This document shows positions 1-5,736 of a stretch of 5,736 bases of DNA, piece by piece. How positions within the stretch are numbered: the stretch's first letter is position 1; every line of letters begins with the position of its first letter. The DNA is from Sphingobacteriaceae bacterium (GTDB lineage Bacteria > Bacteroidota > Bacteroidia > Sphingobacteriales > Sphingobacteriaceae). The DNA lies in contig JANWIB010000018.1 in the NCBI GenBank assembly GCA_025450155.1, positions 1 to 5,736 on the forward strand, read 5' to 3'. The notes beneath the pieces are model-generated. The model made no database searches and was not told the DNA's origin. It saw only the letters and a program-made list of their open reading frames with translations. A program made the translations under genes and the position numbers.

Positions 1-2012
1 ACTTCTTTTTGTTTATATACGTTTGTTAAAGGAGCGGGATTGGTAAATTTAATAACCGAAACAATGTATACCCCACGTTCGCCCTCAACCGGTTTTGAAA
101 GTTTACCTGGCTGCAATCCAAATACAGTCCCTACCAGTTTATTCTCTTGCGCCACACCCGGAATAACAGGGTTAGCAAAAACTACGTTTTGAACGGGGAT
201 TACTGTGCGGCCAACTTTTTGTGCCACCTGATTGATAGTATAGGCTCCTGAAAGTGCGCCTGTTAGTTTTTTAGTTAACATGCGAGCTTTAACCCTGTTT
301 CTAACTAAAGGCTCAATTTCTTTTTTCACTGCTTCTAAAGAAAGTATCCCCTTCTCACGAATGTTGGTAAGTTTTGCAACCACATATTTGTTATCCAGCT
401 CAAATACCTGGTCTGATACATCGTCTTTATCAGCCTTAAATGCCCATCGAACCAGTTGACGAGAGTTTTCAAGGCCGGCTATGGGTTGATTAGCTGTAGT
501 ATGCTCTGCTACCAGCTTACGTAAACCTTGTTTTTTAACCTGTCCGTCAAAATCTTTAACGTTACCAACTGTAGAAAGAAAAGTCGTTGCTCTTGAATAA
601 GCTTGTTGTTGAGTGGCATTGCTGCTTACCAACGCTTTATCTACTATGGCCACTTTTACCACTTTAGAAGCACCTTTTTGGGAATCGATATGAATAACAT
701 GAACTCCATACTGGGTAGTAATAACTTTTAAATCGCCTGTGTTTCCATTAAATACTGCGTCTTCAAAAGCAGGAATCATTGCTCCCCGGCTAAATGTTCC
801 TAAATCTCCCCCTTTATCTTTCGTACCATCTGTACCATATTTTTTAGCCAAATCCGCAAAACTTGCCCCTTTATTGATTAAGCCAGCTATAGAATCGGCT
901 TTTGCTTTCGCTTTGTCTATGCCGCCTTCAGTAGCCGGATTAATTAAAATATGACTCGCCTTAACTGAATCGGGACTGGTTCTAACATCCATAACTTTAG
1001 CCAGTTTGTAGGTTCCGTTACTGAAAATCGGACCAACAACAACGCCGGAGGTAGTATTAAACACTAAGGTATCTAATGCAGGGTCAAGTTGCCCTTTTTT
1101 CACATACGAAATAGGGGTCTTCGTTTCTGAATTGATGCTTACAAATAAAGAGTCGTTTTTAGTCACCTTAAATTCGTTGGCAATTTTATTTATCGTAGCC
1201 TTTACCTCAGCAGAATCGGATTTTGAAGGATTTGCATCAAAAACGATATAATCAAAACTTCGGGTTTCTTCCTGATTTTTAAACCGGGCCTTGTTCTCGT
1301 TATAGTAATCGTTATAATCTTCGTCGGTTAATTTTACCTGATTATCCGGAATTGAGGCGTATTCCAAATTTACATAATTAAAATCAGCCAGTTTGTTGCG
1401 TTGTGTATAATCTTCACGGGCTTCTAATGAAGTGACGTAAACAGAATTCTTTATCAGGTTTGTATACTTCTGCCCTAAACGCTCCTGCCGAAGCGATACC
1501 AAAAAAGCACCCCATTGCTGACGGACCGGACTTGACGGATCCTGAGTTTCAATATTGCTTAAAAACTGACTTAACTGTGTTCTGTTTACCTGCCCTGTTT
1601 TTGGATCGCCAAAAGATTGAACAACCTGAGAATGTGGCTTTTTTCCGGTAATCATATCGTTCAGTTCGTTTTTGCTTACTTCTAAGCCTAAACGTTTTAC
1701 TTCATTATCTAGCAGAATTTCTGTAACGGTTTGATTCCATGTATTCTCTATAATATAAGCAGTCATTTGCGGGTTCAAACTTGATTGACCCATTTGCTGC
1801 TTAAAGTTATTGGTACTTTGTTCAACCTTTGTATTGAAATCCTGAATATCAATAGATTCGCCTGCAACTTTACCTACTACATTTTGGCTCTCGGCCCAAA
1901 AAGGACTCCCTAAACGTACAGCATCACCAATTAAAAATGCAACAATTGCCAAACCGATAACGCCAACCAGGATAATTCCGGCACGGTTTCGCAAAAAACT
2001 CATTATTCCCAT
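1..2012 (-). CDS. ppiD: PpiD-like periplasmic peptidylprolyl isomerase / chaperone (SurA N-terminal and parvulin domains), C-terminus outside window
   Basis: Inner-membrane-anchored periplasmic folding factor, likely assisting exported and outer-membrane proteins. The reading frame is open from ATG 2012 to the window edge (670 codons, no stop), so the C-terminus is missing; as I recall the family, full proteins are about 700 residues. Seen in order: a short basic cytoplasmic tail (FLRNR); one transmembrane helix at about residues 11-28; a SurA-N/PpiD-type helical region to about residue 200; and a parvulin (PpiC) domain at about 350-443, opening with ASHILI (His354), with GGDLGTF, Met412 and Phe416, and closing with YGVHVIHI (His438). 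These residues match the usual parvulin active-site set, so catalysis is plausible, unlike the E. coli PpiD domain, which is regarded as inactive. Start 2012 (MGIMSF) is preferred over the in-frame ATG at 2003 because relatives commonly begin this way. The gene lies 104 nt behind lptC and may have its own promoter. Confidence 0.93.
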   Translation of the reverse strand, partial: MGIMSFLRNRAGIILVGVIGLAIVAFLIGDAVRLGSPFWAESQNVVGKVAGESIDIQDFNTKVEQSTNNFKQQMGQSSLNPQMTAYIIENTWNQTVTEILLDNEVKRLGLEVSKNELNDMITGKKPHSQVVQSFGDPKTGQVNRTQLSQFLSNIETQDPSSPVRQQWGAFLVSLRQERLGQKYTNLIKNSVYVTSLEAREDYTQRNKLADFNYVNLEYASIPDNQVKLTDEDYNDYYNENKARFKNQEETRSFDYIVFDANPSKSDSAEVKATINKIANEFKVTKNDSLFVSINSETKTPISYVKKGQLDPALDTLVFNTTSGVVVGPIFSNGTYKLAKVMDVRTSPDSVKASHILINPATEGGIDKAKAKADSIAGLINKGASFADLAKKYGTDGTKDKGGDLGTFSRGAMIPAFEDAVFNGNTGDLKVITTQYGVHVIHIDSQKGASKVVKVAIVDKALVSSNATQQQAYSRATTFLSTVGNVKDFDGQVKKQGLRKLVAEHTTANQPIAGLENSRQLVRWAFKADKDDVSDQVFELDNKYVVAKLTNIREKGILSLEAVKKEIEPLVRNRVKARMLTKKLTGALSGAYTINQVAQKVGRTVIPVQNVVFANPVIPGVAQENKLVGTVFGLQPGKLSKPVEGERGVYIVSVIKFTNPAPLTNVYKQKE

Positions 2013-2047
2013 ATCTAAATTTTATTATATTATTTATGAAAGAGGGC

Positions 2048-2055
2048 GCAAGATA
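2048..2055 (-). promoter_or_regulatory. Candidate Bacteroidota -7 promoter element before the PpiD-like gene
   Basis: The minus strand reads TATCTTGC here, 35 nt before the ATG at 2012. It is one base from the Bacteroidota sigma-factor consensus TAnnTTTG and is followed by GCCC, a context I associate with promoters in this group. No well-spaced TTG -33 element is visible: the nearest TTTTG lies about 26 nt upstream, farther than the usual 19-21, although a T-rich tract fills the expected position. If real, it gives the PpiD-like gene its own transcript start with a leader of roughly 25-30 nt. Confidence 0.35.
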
Positions 2056-2082
2056 CAACTTTTAGAAAAAAATAGGTAATAC

Positions 2083-2109
2083 AAAAGACGGCTTAAATTT
2101 TTGTCTTTT
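2083..2109 (-). terminator. Short inverted repeat after lptC, possible weak terminator or attenuator
   Basis: Just after the lptC stop, the minus strand reads AAAAGAC, a 13-nt AT-rich loop, then GTCTTTT: a perfect 7-bp stem, mostly A-T. The right arm ends in only four T residues and there is no separate U-tract, so it is weak as an intrinsic terminator. It could mark the end of the purQ-coaX-barrel-lptC transcript or only stabilise its 3' end. In such an AT-rich gap, a chance repeat cannot be excluded. Confidence 0.25.
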
Positions 2110-2116
2110 TAAAGAG

Positions 2117-2722
2117 TTAAGGATTAGTACTCTGATTTCCAGGCACATCAAAATTACCTGTAGATTGTTGAATTTCATAGTATGAAAAACCTTCATTTGC
2201 CCAAAAACTGGTTCCGTAAATGGTTTGCGATTGGGTAATAATAGAAACTAACTTATTGGAATAAAATCTACGCTTATTTTCATCCCATATTAACTCATCC
2301 GATTTGAAAGTCTTCCCATCTTTGTTTACCGCCACTACATTCTTTCGCAATTCTACCACCTTTTCATTTTCACGCCTGATGGCATAATCAGCGGTTACCC
2401 GACTGTCTTCTTTTTGGTTGCTGTCGAAAAAAATTACCGTGACCCCTTTAGGCATTTCATAATAGGGTTTAGAGGGGAGATTATAGTGATACAATTCCGG
2501 GGTGATTAATTTGCCTTTTACTTTGGCAGAATCACTATATAGAATTTCTACGCCATAAGATTTATCTACAGGAATAGATACATTACGAGAAGAAATACGC
2601 TCTACGTCCTTTAGGTCGTTTTCGCAGGCACTCAGTAAAAATGCCAAACCTATACACCATGAGATAAAGAAAATACAACGTCTGGCTTTAATCAAATTTA
2701 TATTTCTGGAACCACTTGTCAT
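2117..2722 (-). CDS. lptC: LPS export protein LptC, lipoprotein form
   Basis: Periplasmic component of the Lpt bridge that moves lipopolysaccharide from the LptBFG transporter towards LptA and the outer membrane. The 201-residue protein has a basic N-region, a hydrophobic stretch (about residues 16-32) and a lipobox LSAC ending at Cys33. It should therefore be a lipid-anchored protein rather than having the transmembrane anchor of E. coli LptC. The body fits the Bacteroidota LptC pattern: YGVEILYSDSAKVKGKL (56-72), PKGVTVIFFDS (91-101), ADYAI (111-115), ELRKNVVAVN (124-133), SDELIWD (141-147) and the closing YGTSFWANEGFSYYEI block (169-184). ATG 2722 overlaps the upstream barrel gene by 35 nt and has AGGA about 10 nt before it. 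A TTG at 2695 (residue 10) would shorten the overlap to 8 nt and still leave a signal peptide, but is less likely. Identity rests on pattern recognition; sequence identity to LptC is normally low. Confidence 0.85.
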   Translation of the reverse strand: MTSGSRNINLIKARRCIFFISWCIGLAFLLSACENDLKDVERISSRNVSIPVDKSYGVEILYSDSAKVKGKLITPELYHYNLPSKPYYEMPKGVTVIFFDSNQKEDSRVTADYAIRRENEKVVELRKNVVAVNKDGKTFKSDELIWDENKRRFYSNKLVSIITQSQTIYGTSFWANEGFSYYEIQQSTGNFDVPGNQSTNP

Positions 2723-3977
2723 TAAGCGTAAATCCTAAATAGATATTAGCAAAACGTTCGCGTACTAAATTGTTTTGTAGTGTTCCTCTTTTACCCAATT
2801 CAGCACCTAAATTAATTTTATAAAATGAGGTACGAGTTGATGGCAGCGGGAAGCCAAAACCAAAAGTTAGTGCAACTTGCTTAATATCGGTGTTATTGAT
2901 ATGGATATAGGTGTTATCGTATTTAAAGCCTAAACGATAATCAACCAATTTAAAATAATTTGAAACAGCACTGATATCCGGAGTGAACTGTCCGCCAAGA
3001 GCAAACCCATAACTATCATGCAATTGTGGATTTATTTTACCTTCGCGGTAGCCGGACCATTGACCATAAGAAAAGTCAGCGCCTAACAACCATTTATTAA
3101 TCCCCTCAAAAGTAAAGCCCACCGTATGCATTAAAGGTAACGTTATTTTTGACTTTATACCCGACTGATGAAAAAGAGTATCCAAAGCAATACTTTCATT
3201 GCCTGCCTGATCTACTTTGTAACGGGTAATTACAGTTTTGTTAGTGGAATTTATTTTTGAGTTGGCGCTACCGGAATAACCGATAGTAAACTTCGTTTTA
3301 GGCGAGAGATTGACAAAATATTGCAAGCCGTAGTCAAAGCTAAATCCACCTACGCTATTGCTATTTTCAACTCTTGAACTTATTGCAGATGGCTCTAAAG
3401 GAAATTCTGTCGAGCTTGTTTTACTCAACTTCCCAAACAAATAGCTCACGTTAAAACCCAAGCTTACATGATTTCCTAATTGAAATCCATATCCTAAGTA
3501 CGCCTTTGAAACACCTCCTTCTCCGCGATAAGCGTAGTTAGCATTAAGCGTATCCAGCAATACCGTATTGCTAAACGAATAACCTAACTCGGTATAAGGC
3601 ATCAAGCCAAAGCTTAAAGCTGATTTTTTACTCACTGGAATTGCAAAAGCAAGGTGGCTTAGCGAAGCATTAAAGCTTGTTTCAGAAGCCTTTGATTTGG
3701 AAAGATTACTGAACGCTCCTCCAGCGCCTACATCAAAAGCAGTTAATTGTAATGCGGAATAAGAAGCCGGATTAGCCGCATTGATATTAAAATAACCTCC
3801 CGGACGGCGTAAGCCTGCAGATAAGCCTCCTATGGCACGATTTTGAGGCAATATTGCTCCTCTTAAGTTACCTAATCCGTAAGTAGAATACGGTGAACTG
3901 GTTGTAGTTTGCGCAGAAGCTGAAAAACTTACCAGTAGCGTTGAAAGTAAAAATATATGTTTTAAAATTTTAGTCAT
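2688..3977 (-). CDS. Uncharacterised outer-membrane beta-barrel protein, FadL/OmpP1-like
   Basis: Predicted outer-membrane barrel of 429 residues; substrate unknown. From ATG 3977 there is a textbook signal peptide: TKILKH basic region, hydrophobic core, and SASA before Gln23 as cleavage site. The mature N-terminus has SPYSTYGLGNL (28-38), NRAIGGLSAG (46-55) and NINAANPASYSAL (64-76), recalling the FadL/OmpP1 N-terminal region with its 'NPA' element. The rest is alternating amphipathic strands rich in Gly, Tyr, Phe and Ser, and the chain ends in an aromatic strand, YLGFTLNDKWFQKYKFD. Another in-frame ATG at 4001 would add eight residues (MKLFTNAL) before the signal peptide and lengthen the overlap with coaX from 8 to 32 nt; I prefer 3977 because the signal peptide then starts normally. 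A barrel gene of this type between coaX and lptC is, to my knowledge, common in Bacteroidota, which suggests an envelope role, but no specific function can be assigned. Confidence 0.85.
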   Translation of the reverse strand: MTKILKHIFLLSTLLVSFSASAQTTTSSPYSTYGLGNLRGAILPQNRAIGGLSAGLRRPGGYFNINAANPASYSALQLTAFDVGAGGAFSNLSKSKASETSFNASLSHLAFAIPVSKKSALSFGLMPYTELGYSFSNTVLLDTLNANYAYRGEGGVSKAYLGYGFQLGNHVSLGFNVSYLFGKLSKTSSTEFPLEPSAISSRVENSNSVGGFSFDYGLQYFVNLSPKTKFTIGYSGSANSKINSTNKTVITRYKVDQAGNESIALDTLFHQSGIKSKITLPLMHTVGFTFEGINKWLLGADFSYGQWSGYREGKINPQLHDSYGFALGGQFTPDISAVSNYFKLVDYRLGFKYDNTYIHINNTDIKQVALTFGFGFPLPSTRTSFYKINLGAELGKRGTLQNNLVRERFANIYLGFTLNDKWFQKYKFD

Positions 3978-4716
3978 TAGTGCGTTGGTGAATAACTTCA
4001 TTTAAACCGATGAGAACCAAATGAGGCTCTGTTTTTAACGAATTGGCAAAGATGCTATTTTTCAAACGTGTATCAAAGAATTTAACATCTCCACCACAAA
4101 GAATTACCTGGAGGCCAGAATAACGCGATGCATATTCGTTAATAAAGCCTAAGGTTTCGTAAATCATTCCTTGCTGCACACCCGAAAGTATGGCAGTTTG
4201 GGTATCATCTCCATAAAAATTTTCAAATTCGGAATTATACGCTACTAAAGGAAGTCTGCCGGTAAGTGTATGCATGGATTTAAAACGCATGGATAGGCCT
4301 GGCGATATACTTCCTCCCCAATAATTTTTGTCTTTATCTATAAAATCATAAGTGATGCAAGTACCGGCATCTATTACCAGACAATTGGTTTGTGGGAACA
4401 TTGAAGCGACACCAATTACAGCAGCAAAACGATCCAGCCCCAAAGTCTGCGGTGTGCTATAGTGGTTAATAACCCCGGCAGGCATGGTGCTATTAAAACG
4501 AACATACTTGTAATTTGTCTCTAAAAATTCTTCCACCTCATTCACCTCCTGATTAACCGATGACAGTATAGCCCATTCAATTTTCTTCTGCGAAATAATC
4601 TTCTTTAAATCACTAATTCCAAACCGTTCGAATTTATTCAGCTCAATGATATTCCGATTATCAAACAGGGCAACTTTGGTAAACGTGTTCCCAATATCAA
4701 TAACCAAATTAATCAT
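3970..4716 (-). CDS. coaX: Type III pantothenate kinase
   Basis: Cytoplasmic enzyme for the first step of coenzyme A synthesis: ATP-dependent phosphorylation of pantothenate to 4'-phosphopantothenate. The 248-residue length is normal for the family. The ASKHA-fold motifs are all present: the N-terminal phosphate loop DIGNTFTK (7-14), GLDR (93-96) with Asp95 in the position of the catalytic Asp of CoaX, DAGT (116-119), GGSISPG (134-140) and CGGD (207-210). Type III enzymes typically need a monovalent cation such as potassium and resist feedback by CoA; that is family knowledge, not seen here. The ATG shares its A with the purQ stop codon (TAATG), a classic coupling arrangement, and the end of the gene carries the start of the barrel gene. 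Nothing in the protein looks truncated or odd. Confidence 0.97.
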   Translation of the reverse strand: MINLVIDIGNTFTKVALFDNRNIIELNKFERFGISDLKKIISQKKIEWAILSSVNQEVNEVEEFLETNYKYVRFNSTMPAGVINHYSTPQTLGLDRFAAVIGVASMFPQTNCLVIDAGTCITYDFIDKDKNYWGGSISPGLSMRFKSMHTLTGRLPLVAYNSEFENFYGDDTQTAILSGVQQGMIYETLGFINEYASRYSGLQVILCGGDVKFFDTRLKNSIFANSLKTEPHLVLIGLNEVIHQRTND

Positions 4717-5411
4717 TAAATCTTAACTGTTTTTAATATAGATTCAAAAATTCCTAAACCATCCTCATTGTTAAGAATACTATCGGCAGCACGTTCGGGG
4801 TGCGGCATCAAACCAAAAACATTACGTCCCTGGTTACAAATGCCAGCAATATTTTGTGCAGACCCGTTCGGATTGGCCTCTGGAGTTATATTTCCACTTT
4901 CGTCGCAATAGCGAAAAAGTACCTGATCATTATCATTTAACCTTTTTAGCGTAGCCTCGTCAGCAAAATAATTTCCTTCACCATGTGCTACCGGAATTTT
5001 AAGCCTCCGATTTAAGTCTAATCCTGAAGTAATTAGTGTCTGGGTAGTTTGCGGCTTTAAAAAAACATTGCGGCAAATAAACTTCCGGTTGGCGTTATGC
5101 AGCAATACTCCAGGAACAAGCCCAGCTTCGGCCAAAATTTGAAACCCATTGCATATCCCCATAACATAACCTCCCTTACTTGCAAATTGAATCACCTCCT
5201 GCATAATGGGCGAAAAACGGGCAATGGCACCAGAACGCAAATAATCGCCAAAAGAAAATCCTCCTGGCAGTACCACAAAATCCACCTGTTGTAAATCATG
5301 GTCTTTATGCCATAGTTTAACTACTTGCTGGCCCATAATATGCTCAAGTACGTAGATAATGTCCTGATCGCAATTAGAGCCTGGAAAAACAACAACACCA
5401 AATTTCATCAT
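4716..5411 (-). CDS. purQ: Phosphoribosylformylglycinamidine synthase glutaminase subunit PurQ
   Basis: Class I glutamine amidotransferase that releases ammonia from glutamine for FGAM synthase, the fourth step of de novo purine synthesis (FGAR + Gln + ATP to FGAM). It works in the cytoplasm in a complex with PurL and PurS. The 231-residue protein is of usual length. It shows the N-terminal FPGSNCDQD (9-17), the oxyanion-region LPGGFSFGDYLRSGAIA (48-64), the nucleophile in GICNGFQIL (Cys87), VAHGEGNY (141-148), and the His204/Glu206 pair in MPHPERA, so the catalytic triad is complete. Two adjacent ATGs (5411 and 5408) could start it; MKFGVVVFPG from 5408 is the form more often seen, and the two differ by one Met. 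No clear ribosome-binding site is visible. It appears to be the first gene of the purQ-coaX-barrel-lptC transcript, behind a terminator. A stand-alone PurQ implies the three-part PurS/PurL/PurQ enzyme; purS and purL are not in the window. Confidence 0.97.
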   Translation of the reverse strand: MMKFGVVVFPGSNCDQDIIYVLEHIMGQQVVKLWHKDHDLQQVDFVVLPGGFSFGDYLRSGAIARFSPIMQEVIQFASKGGYVMGICNGFQILAEAGLVPGVLLHNANRKFICRNVFLKPQTTQTLITSGLDLNRRLKIPVAHGEGNYFADEATLKRLNDNDQVLFRYCDESGNITPEANPNGSAQNIAGICNQGRNVFGLMPHPERAADSILNNEDGLGIFESILKTVKI

Positions 5412-5419
5412 ACAAAACT

Positions 5420-5434
5420 ATTCAAATTTTGAAT
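5420..5434. repeat. 15-nt near-perfect palindrome before purQ
   Basis: ATTCAAA-T-TTTGAAT: 7-bp arms around a single central base, ending 8 nt before the first purQ ATG. The position would suit an operator or a small dyad at the promoter, but the sequence is all A/T apart from one C/G pair and may be chance. Adjoining and overlapping it by one base, the minus strand has TAGTTTTG (5420-5413), an exact match to the Bacteroidota -7 consensus, but only 1-2 nt from the start codon. Confidence 0.3.
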
Positions 5435-5455
5435 GGCTAAGGGGATTTATCTGTT

Positions 5456-5482
5456 AAAAAACGTTAAACCTACCCGGTTTAA
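5456..5482 (-). terminator. Intrinsic terminator between the membrane-protein gene and purQ
   Basis: On the minus strand TTAAACC, loop GGGTA, GGTTTAA form a perfect 7-bp stem with a 5-nt loop, followed after CG by six T residues (5461-5456). It begins 10 nt after the stop codon of the upstream membrane-protein gene. The T-tract is only on this strand, so it acts in the direction of that gene. It separates that gene from the purQ cluster, implying a purQ promoter in the remaining roughly 45 nt. Confidence 0.65.
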
Positions 5483-5492
5483 TAAAAAGTAC

Positions 5493-5736
5493 TTATACAA
5501 ATTGGAAATAGAGGATAAACCCGATAAGCAAAAGGTATAAGGATTCATAAATCCATCTTTTAGTGGCGTGTAAAAAATAATAGGCCATAAAAACAGAAAC
5601 GGCAGGCACGGCCAGCAAAAAATGATACATATGTATCTGGGGGGTTATATAAAAGGAGATTAACGATAGAATGAGCAGAAAAAACAACAATTGTAAAGCC
5701 TTGCGTACCTGGATGACACTGCGAAAAAAACTTTGC
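5493..5736 (-). CDS. Polytopic integral membrane protein, C-terminal 81 residues (possibly DUF6427 type)
   Basis: Partial gene entering from the right edge: the frame is open from 5735 to the TAA at 5495-5493. The fragment starts QSFFRSVIQVRKALQ, a basic loop, and continues with about three hydrophobic segments: LFFLLILSLISFYI, a central one around FLLAVPAVSVFMAYYFL, and a final LYLLLIGFILYFQF at the extreme C-terminus, with the basic HATKRW loop between the last two. A TTG at 5690 could be read as a start, but the frame continues upstream with protein-like sequence, so this is the tail of a longer protein. The loop-helix-VPAVSVF-AYYFL-KRW pattern reminds me of the Bacteroidota DUF6427 membrane family; this is recall only, and no function is known to me. 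It is followed by its own terminator, so it is not in the purQ operon. Confidence 0.7.
   Translation of the reverse strand, partial: QSFFRSVIQVRKALQLLFFLLILSLISFYITPQIHMYHFLLAVPAVSVFMAYYFLHATKRWIYESLYLLLIGFILYFQFV

Noticed and set aside
739..954. 71-codon open frame on the plus strand
   Set aside because: Lies antisense inside the parvulin domain of the PpiD-like gene. Its residues have no domain or signal features, and the minus-strand frame is clearly the coding one.
1460..1651. 63-codon open frame on the plus strand
   Set aside because: Antisense to the N-terminal half of the PpiD-like gene; low-complexity translation and no motif. A shadow of the real gene.
5097..5294. 65-codon open frame on the plus strand
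   Set aside because: Antisense to purQ across its conserved motifs, including the Cys87 nucleophile region; no independent coding signal.
5464..5482. Terminator hairpin acting on the plus strand as well
   Set aside because: On the plus strand the stem is followed by TAAAAAG rather than a T-tract, and no plus-strand gene ends there.
5493..5690. Reading the right-edge frame as a complete 65-residue small membrane protein starting at TTG 5690
   Set aside because: The frame continues without a stop to the window edge with plausible protein sequence (VIQVRKALQ), so it is the tail of a longer protein.
1..5736. CRISPR array, tRNA or rRNA, insertion sequence, or defence island
   Set aside because: No spaced direct repeats, transposase motifs, terminal inverted repeats or RNA-gene patterns were seen. 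Nearly all of the DNA is accounted for by six ordinary minus-strand genes.

Overview
The window looks like a stretch of core chromosome from a member of the Bacteroidota, most likely a Sphingobacteriaceae-type organism (Pedobacter or Mucilaginibacter relatives). The evidence is the moderately AT-rich sequence, the near absence of Shine-Dalgarno sites, the tight coaX - outer-membrane barrel - lptC cluster, and protein styles typical of this phylum: a lipoprotein-type LptC, a SurA-N/parvulin PpiD-like protein of about 700 residues, and a barrel ending in a Bacteroidota-like strand. The genus is inferred from protein style, not from a database search. All genes lie on the minus strand, so transcription runs from position 5736 towards 1.

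Layout in the direction of transcription: (1) the C-terminal 81 residues of an integral membrane protein, entering from the right edge and stopping at 5493; (2) a clear intrinsic terminator at 5482-5456; (3) purQ, the glutaminase subunit of FGAM synthase; (4) coaX, type III pantothenate kinase, fused to purQ by a TAATG stop/start overlap; (5) an outer-membrane beta-barrel protein of unknown function whose start lies inside the end of coaX; (6) lptC, a lipoprotein of the lipopolysaccharide export machinery, overlapping the barrel gene by 35 nt; (7) a 104-nt gap holding a short inverted repeat and a candidate promoter -7 element; (8) a PpiD-like membrane-anchored periplasmic prolyl isomerase/chaperone that runs off the left edge after 670 codons.

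The four genes purQ-coaX-barrel-lptC overlap end to end and are almost certainly one transcript with translational coupling. The first two serve cytoplasmic metabolism (purine synthesis, coenzyme A). The last two, with the PpiD-like gene behind them, serve envelope biogenesis: an outer-membrane protein, LPS transport, and folding of exported proteins. I see no mobile element, CRISPR array, RNA gene, phage gene or sign of recent transfer. The two intergenic gaps (104 and 81 nt) are the only non-coding DNA. Nothing here convinces me of a new biological system. The item most worth following is the uncharacterised barrel protein locked between coaX and lptC.
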